A stretch of 51,769 nucleotides of DNA from Jaenimonas drosophilae (Eukaryota; Euglenozoa; Kinetoplastea; Trypanosomatida; Trypanosomatidae): positions 1-51,769 of the forward strand of contig JASAON010001546.1 of the NCBI GenBank assembly GCA_030849065.1. Reading direction: 5' to 3'. Shown piece by piece: positions 47,541-51,769 of the stretch. The number at the start of each line of letters is the position of its first letter. The first letter of the stretch is position 1. The position numbers were made by a program, and so were the translations under genes. Below the pieces are notes generated by a model. That model searched no databases. It was not told the DNA's origin and saw only the letters and a program-made list of their open reading frames with translations.

Positions 47541-48542
47541 ATGACATCTTCCTCTGTTGTTCGTGTTGCCGTCACGGGTGCGGCAGGCCAGATTGGATAT
47601 GCCATCGTTCCTCTCATCGCCCGCGGCGATCTTCTCGGCCCGCACACGCGCGTGGAGCTGCGCCTGCTAGATATTGACCCCGCCATGAAGGTGTTGCAAG
47701 CCGTTGAGGCTGAGCTCCACGACTGTGCCTTCCCCCTCCTCCACGACGTCGTCATCTCCGCCGACCCACGCGTGGCGTTCGATGGCGTACACGTTGCCAT
47801 CCTCTGCGGCGCCTTCCCACGCAAGGATGGGATGGAGCGCAAGGACCTCCTCCAGCTCAACGCCAAGATTTTTGAGGCGCAGGGTGCCGCGCTGGGTGAG
47901 GTGGCGGCCCAGGACTGCCGCGTGTGTGTCGTGGGCAATCCCGCCAACACCAACGCATGGATTCTGTTGCAGGCCTCAAAGGGCAGACTCAACCCACGCC
48001 ACGTCACGGCCATGACACGGCTGGACCACAACCGCTCACTGGCGCACATTGCCCAGCGTGCGAAGGTTCCCGTGTCGGAGGTGAAGAATGTGGTCATTTG
48101 GGGCAACCACAGCTCCACCCAGGTGCCCGACGTAAACAGCGCGTGTGTGGCTGGCAAGGCGGTGCGTGAGGCAGGCCTGGAGACGGAGGAGGATGGTGCC
48201 AAGTACTGGGATGGACCCTTCATGAAGGCCATCCAGGGTCGCGGGGCGGAGGTGATTAAGCTGCGTGGGCTGAGCTCGGCCCTCTCCGCCGCCAAGGCCG
48301 CCGTGGATCACGTTCATGATTGGATGTGTGGCACCCATGATGGCAACTACGTTTCGATGGCCGTCCTCTCCGACGGCAACCCCTACAAGGTGCCCAACGG
48401 CCTCATTTACTCATTTCCGTGTACGTGTGCGAAGGGCGAGTGGTCCATCGTGCCAGGACTCACCATCTCACCCGTGGTGCAGAAGCTCCTCGATGCCACG
48501 ACGGCAGAGTTGCAAGATGAGAAGGCACAGGCAGGCTACTAG
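47541..48542 (+). CDS. Malate dehydrogenase, cytosolic type
   Basis: A 333-residue NAD-dependent enzyme that interconverts malate and oxaloacetate. Features: TGAAGQIGY (12-20) for NAD binding, an aspartate at the end of the second strand (LLDIDP), the mobile-loop segment PRKDGMERKDLL, NPANTNAW, TRLDHNRS, and the catalytic His in WGNHSSTQVPD. The sequence is of the eukaryotic cytosolic (MDH1-like) class, with IWGNHSSTQ and the long C-terminal helices. There is no presequence and the C-terminus (AQAGY) is not a glycosomal signal, so the cytosol is likely. Kinetoplastids also have glycosomal and mitochondrial forms; this window holds only this one. Confidence 0.94.
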   Translation: MTSSSVVRVAVTGAAGQIGYAIVPLIARGDLLGPHTRVELRLLDIDPAMKVLQAVEAELHDCAFPLLHDVVISADPRVAFDGVHVAILCGAFPRKDGMERKDLLQLNAKIFEAQGAALGEVAAQDCRVCVVGNPANTNAWILLQASKGRLNPRHVTAMTRLDHNRSLAHIAQRAKVPVSEVKNVVIWGNHSSTQVPDVNSACVAGKAVREAGLETEEDGAKYWDGPFMKAIQGRGAEVIKLRGLSSALSAAKAAVDHVHDWMCGTHDGNYVSMAVLSDGNPYKVPNGLIYSFPCTCAKGEWSIVPGLTISPVVQKLLDATTAELQDEKAQAGY

Positions 48543-48973
48543 TGCATGCATCAAGCATGAAAGCATCATCATCATCTACGCTTCATTTAACCGCGCTCGC
48601 ACGCATCCGTGGGATCGAGGAGTTGGCCAGAAAACGAATTGTTGGTTGGCGTTGTTGTTGTTGTTGTTGTGTTCTAGTTTTTGGCGGTGATGGGTCTGAG
48701 GAACATGATCATCACCTCCACACGCCACATTTACGCGTGTAGTTGTGTTTCCTGATCATCTTCATCTATCGATACGTTTTCTATCTTCATGGTGGGTTGG
48801 CAGCCCAACAACACCCCGACGTCCACCACACCTCTTATGTCTGTTTCACGCGACATCTGGTGGCATATCACAACATCAACAACAGCAACAACAACAAGAA
48901 AAAACTCATTCATTGTTGGCATTGCCGTGTGCATCTTCACAACAACACCCACCACGTTGCTGCCACCATCTCA

Positions 48974-48996
48974 TCTTCTTCTTCTTCTTCTTCTTC
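48974..48996 (+). repeat. CTT microsatellite
   Basis: About seven CTT/TTC units in the spacer, possibly part of the pyrimidine signal for trans-splicing of the F-box gene. Confidence 0.7.
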
Positions 48997-49050
48997 TTTG
49001 CATGTAGTACGTGTAGAGGTAGGACGAAGTGCTTGATTGCGTATTCGTGT

Positions 49051-49065
49051 TTGTTTTTTTCCTAG
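49051..49065 (+). promoter_or_regulatory. Putative trans-splice acceptor of the F-box gene
   Basis: TTGTTTTTTTCCT followed by AG at 49064-49065; the start ATG is ten bases further on, at 49076. This rejects the longer frame from 49037, which has no ATG start. Confidence 0.6.
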
Positions 49066-49075
49066 ACCGACAACC

Positions 49076-50422
49076 ATGGCTGATACCCATTCGCCGCTCG
49101 TGGCCCCGTCCACCAACCAGAAGCGGCAAGTGAATCGCGCCGTTGCCGCACTGGCCGAGGCGCTCGGCACACACGCCGCGGCAGGCGCCTCACCCATCTT
49201 ATCCACGAGGGTCATTGCGCCACCGCCACAGCCCATCACCCGCTTCCCAACCTTTGATGCCCTTTTACAATCACGTTTGCAGAAGGACCCCCACGTGGAG
49301 CTCCGTGTTGAGCTCAGCAACCTGCAAGTGCCGCCAGCCCCACGAGACGAATCCGCCATGTTGGCCGATCACCTCTGGATGCACATCATCTCCTATCTAG
49401 GCTATCTCAGCAGGGATTTTGTTAGGCTGACGAGCACGTGCAGACGTTTGCGCGACGTTGGCTTGATATACTATCGTCCCCTCGACGTGAATCTGGCACC
49501 AGATCGTCTTGGGTTAGAGCAGCTCAGCCAGCCGACCGCCATGGCGAGCATCACCAACTACTTTCAGAGCTACACCCGCGGCCAGCATGTACGCCAGTTG
49601 GCCTACATTAGCAGCCATGTGGCCTCGGTGTTGCCGCTGACCACAACCTCGCCACGTTGCGATGTGCAGCTCACCTTTGGCCTTCTCGCTGAGCTTCCCT
49701 GCCTAACCACGCTGGATGTGCGTGGTGTTGTGTGGCAAACCTCGCCACGCCCTGACGCCGCCTCATCCTTTTTGGGTGACGTACATCTCGTGGCACCGAA
49801 GCTGCACACGTTGAAGATCACGATGGAGCTCCTGCGGTCGTGGTCGGCGGGTTGGTGGCACCGTTTGCCCGACTTGAGTACCATTGTGGTGGGCTCTCGA
49901 CGTGATCAGCTCTGCTCCGCCGCACACCCGCACACCCCCGTGGAGCTCCATCAGGACCTCTACACCATGTTGGGCCAAGAAAAACGAAGTTGGCGGCTCA
50001 AGTTGTGGTGTGGCCTCGACGCTGCATCGATGCAGAAGCTGGTGCAGCCCCTCACCGCCTACCCGGGCGTGGTTGAGCTGGCGCTGAACCTCTACGACAA
50101 CACCGCCATTTGCGCGCAACCGGAAGGCGGCAGCCACCTCCTCGACGGGGATGGCGGAAAACGGAACAAGGCCAAACGTTCCGGCACCGCGGGGCAGTAC
50201 GAAGATGGGGATGCACCACAATATCCTCGCTTGACGGCCTTGACGGTGTGTAATGTTGAGGCGCGCAGTCTCGCGGTGGCGGAGGTGTTGGGGCGCTTCA
50301 CCATCATTGCACCGAAACTGCAGCACTTCAATTTGTGTAACACCGTGCGCGTACCACCGCCGGAGAAGCCCAAGGGGAAACGCCGCATGAGCCTCGCCGC
50401 AACACGAACAGGTCTGTTGTGA
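49076..50422 (+). CDS. F-box protein with leucine-rich-like region
   Basis: A 448-residue protein. Residues about 96-131 (LADHLWMHIISYLGYLSRDFVRLTSTCRRLRDVG) fit the F-box pattern, the SKP1-binding element of SCF ubiquitin ligases. The following part has spaced Leu-rich segments (LAELPCLTTLDVRGV, APKLHTLKITMELL, LPDLSTIVVGS, YPGVVELALNLYDN, YPRLTALTVCNVE, APKLQHFNLCN) typical of LRR units that select substrates, though irregular. A low-complexity acidic/basic insert sits near 375-400. No signal peptide. The substrate is unknown. The first 90 residues are Ala/Pro-rich and probably disordered. Confidence 0.75.
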   Translation: MADTHSPLVAPSTNQKRQVNRAVAALAEALGTHAAAGASPILSTRVIAPPPQPITRFPTFDALLQSRLQKDPHVELRVELSNLQVPPAPRDESAMLADHLWMHIISYLGYLSRDFVRLTSTCRRLRDVGLIYYRPLDVNLAPDRLGLEQLSQPTAMASITNYFQSYTRGQHVRQLAYISSHVASVLPLTTTSPRCDVQLTFGLLAELPCLTTLDVRGVVWQTSPRPDAASSFLGDVHLVAPKLHTLKITMELLRSWSAGWWHRLPDLSTIVVGSRRDQLCSAAHPHTPVELHQDLYTMLGQEKRSWRLKLWCGLDAASMQKLVQPLTAYPGVVELALNLYDNTAICAQPEGGSHLLDGDGGKRNKAKRSGTAGQYEDGDAPQYPRLTALTVCNVEARSLAVAEVLGRFTIIAPKLQHFNLCNTVRVPPPEKPKGKRRMSLAATRTGLL

Positions 50423-50608
50423 TGAGATGGAGGCACACATGTTGCCATGTATATCAAGCTTGTGTGTCTGAGAGCAGATGCAACAACAACAACAACAACA
50501 TCATCATTATCATCATCTTTTTGCGGTGCGAATATTGAAGCCATTTACGTGAGTTGCTGCCACTTGACCTCCTTCTTCTTCATAATCATCCTTTCATCAT
50601 CACACTCT

Positions 50609-50610
50609 AG
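50609..50610 (+). promoter_or_regulatory. Putative trans-splice acceptor of the RING gene
   Basis: Pyrimidine-rich sequence (CTTCTTCTTCAT and ACACTCT) leads to AG. The first ATG after it is 50674, which opens the RING frame. Confidence 0.5.
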
Positions 50611-50673
50611 CACGGAAACAACAACACCGCCATCTTCATCTTCATTGTTGTGGGCTGTGGGTGAGTACATTTG

Positions 50674-51769
50674 ATGTGTATGCCATCCACGAGCAACAAC
50701 GACGAACAACATCATCATGCAATACACACACACGACGATGAGCAGGGCACATCAGCATCTCCGGCACTAGCATGTGCGGAGTGTTTCAATCCCGTTGGCA
50801 TGGAAGGCTCCGCACGTGCGGTGTTGCTGATTCCCTGCCAACATCTTCTGCACCAGAGTTGTGTGGAGTACATTCGGCGCTCCATCAAGCTCCTCCGCCT
50901 ACTTCGTTCTTCACGACGGCAACACCAACATGGCGGTGATGATGACGATGATGATGTTGCAAGTGAGGATGACGGCGATGATGATGAACGTGGATGCCTC
51001 AACGGGCTGAGCTGCCCTGCGTGTGGGGCGCCTGTGGCGCGCCTTGTGCCGCTGTACCTTCCCACCGCCACTGAAGAGAAGAAGATGAAGACGGAAGACG
51101 ACGAAGAAGAGCAGAACAACACACATGTCGTGGATGTACTGCATGCCACGATGCACGCACAAAAGAAGCACCTCTCGCGCTTGCGTGCCTTGTTTGACCG
51201 GCGCCGCTCCATCACGGATTTGGGGCGGCAATGTGCCACACTTCATCATCGCCGCGAACATCTCCGTCGCGAAGTGGATGAGCTTCACCAACTCTGCCCT
51301 GCACCACAACCATCATCATCATCATCGTCGTTGATGTGTGCAAGTCTTCCTGTAGATGCCATGAATGCAACGGAGCTGCAGCTCTACTTGGTACAGACAA
51401 CACCAATGTTGGTACGCACACAAAACACACTTCGACGTGAGCGTGAGTTGGCGGAGCGCCAACGTCGTCAGCTCAATCTTGCCAAGCAGCGCTACTTTCG
51501 CGCAAAGCAGCAACATCCTCAAGCTTCTTCTTCTTCTGCCAAGACAACAGCGCCGCGAGAGGATGAAGATGATACCAACTCATCATCATCAACGGCAATA
51601 TTGATGAAGAAGCTTGCTGCACACCGCGCTGCCATCTCTGCAACACGCTCACGCGATCATCCGCTCATCAAACGTCCACGCAGCGGTCGTGGCGTGATTG
51701 ATGTAGATGAAGGTGCGCCCCCGCGACGTACATTCCCGAGTACCGATGTGGTTGATGTGTTGAGCGACG
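50674..51769 (+). CDS. RING-finger protein with coiled coil, cut by the window end
   Basis: At least 365 residues with no stop before the window end, so the C-terminus is missing. A RING-H2 type finger is present: C34, C37, C55, H57, H60, C63, C115, C118 (CAEC, CQHLLHQSC, CPAC), as in E3 ubiquitin ligases. The gap between C63 and C115 is 51 residues, much longer than usual, and contains an Asp-rich insert (DDDDDDD region about 89-107). After the RING lie a charged region, a helical part (FDRRRSITDLGRQ, HHRREHLRREVDEL) and a coiled coil (TLRRERELAERQRRQLNLAKQRY), giving a RING plus coiled-coil layout as in TRAIP. Then a basic stretch (KRPRSGRG). The start is the first ATG after AG at 50609-50610; a second Met follows two codons later. 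Confidence 0.75.
   Translation, partial: MCMPSTSNNDEQHHHAIHTHDDEQGTSASPALACAECFNPVGMEGSARAVLLIPCQHLLHQSCVEYIRRSIKLLRLLRSSRRQHQHGGDDDDDDVASEDDGDDDERGCLNGLSCPACGAPVARLVPLYLPTATEEKKMKTEDDEEEQNNTHVVDVLHATMHAQKKHLSRLRALFDRRRSITDLGRQCATLHHRREHLRREVDELHQLCPAPQPSSSSSSLMCASLPVDAMNATELQLYLVQTTPMLVRTQNTLRRERELAERQRRQLNLAKQRYFRAKQQHPQASSSSAKTTAPREDEDDTNSSSSTAILMKKLAAHRAAISATRSRDHPLIKRPRSGRGVIDVDEGAPPRRTFPSTDVVDVLSD

Larger units (their letters stand above)
48543..49075 (+). other. Spacer between malate dehydrogenase and F-box gene
   Basis: About 530 bases with several trinucleotide arrays: GTT around 48650-48672, CAA around 48875-48900, and CTT around 48974-48996. T-rich sequence with AG at 49064-49065 precedes the next start at 49076. 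No gene is seen. Confidence 0.55.

Overview
The window reads as a nuclear chromosome segment of a kinetoplastid flagellate (Euglenozoa). About 23 intron-free genes lie in two strictly one-directional blocks. Nearly every start codon is the first ATG after a pyrimidine-rich tract followed by AG, which is the layout of a spliced-leader trans-splicing acceptor. Gene content fits: a Cys-rich-loop hexose transporter of the trypanosomatid type, an axonemal dynein heavy chain, an NADP-type glutamate dehydrogenase and a kinetoplastid-style CCCH protein. The species cannot be fixed from the sequence. The AT/GC balance and the CAT/CAA/CTT microsatellites do not point clearly to Trypanosoma or Leishmania, so a bodonid or other outgroup kinetoplastid is possible.

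Layout. Positions 1-1737 hold no supported gene. Positions 1738-7586 carry three minus-strand genes (in transcription order): a tandem SPOUT RNA methyltransferase-like protein, an MCM-binding protein homologue and a hexose transporter. Positions 7587-9706 are a gene-free divergent strand-switch region with four runs of 9-13 G or C, the expected site of bidirectional RNA polymerase II initiation. From 9707 to the window end every gene is on the plus strand. In order they are: a zinc-finger/FG-repeat nucleoporin-like protein, a second FG nucleoporin-like protein, glucosamine-6-phosphate N-acetyltransferase, a NEK-like kinase, three small lineage-specific proteins, a WD40 protein, a CCCH zinc-finger protein, an SPX-SLC13 phosphate transporter, a possible OB-fold protein, a small membrane protein, glutamate dehydrogenase, COG8, an unknown charged protein, a 4206-residue dynein heavy chain, ribosomal protein eL14, cytosolic-type malate dehydrogenase, an F-box protein and a RING protein cut by the window end.

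How it works together. Neighbours are mostly unrelated in function, as is normal for kinetoplastid polycistronic units, so expression is expected to be set after transcription by processing signals and UTRs. The exception that may carry meaning is the adjacent pair of nuclear-pore-like repeat proteins directly beside the strand-switch region. From about 20 kb rightward the genes become richer in G/C-ending codons and the spacers fill with trinucleotide microsatellites.

Most notable items: the single-chain double-SPOUT protein with complementary motif losses; the three-copy W-x-C-x2-C-x20-C-x2-C zinc finger in the FG protein, with two copies almost identical in DNA; the G-tract strand-switch region; a kinase with a possible C-terminal SH3b-like module; a perfect 15-bp hairpin in the dynein-eL14 spacer. 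No mobile element, CRISPR array, rRNA or tRNA was recognised.
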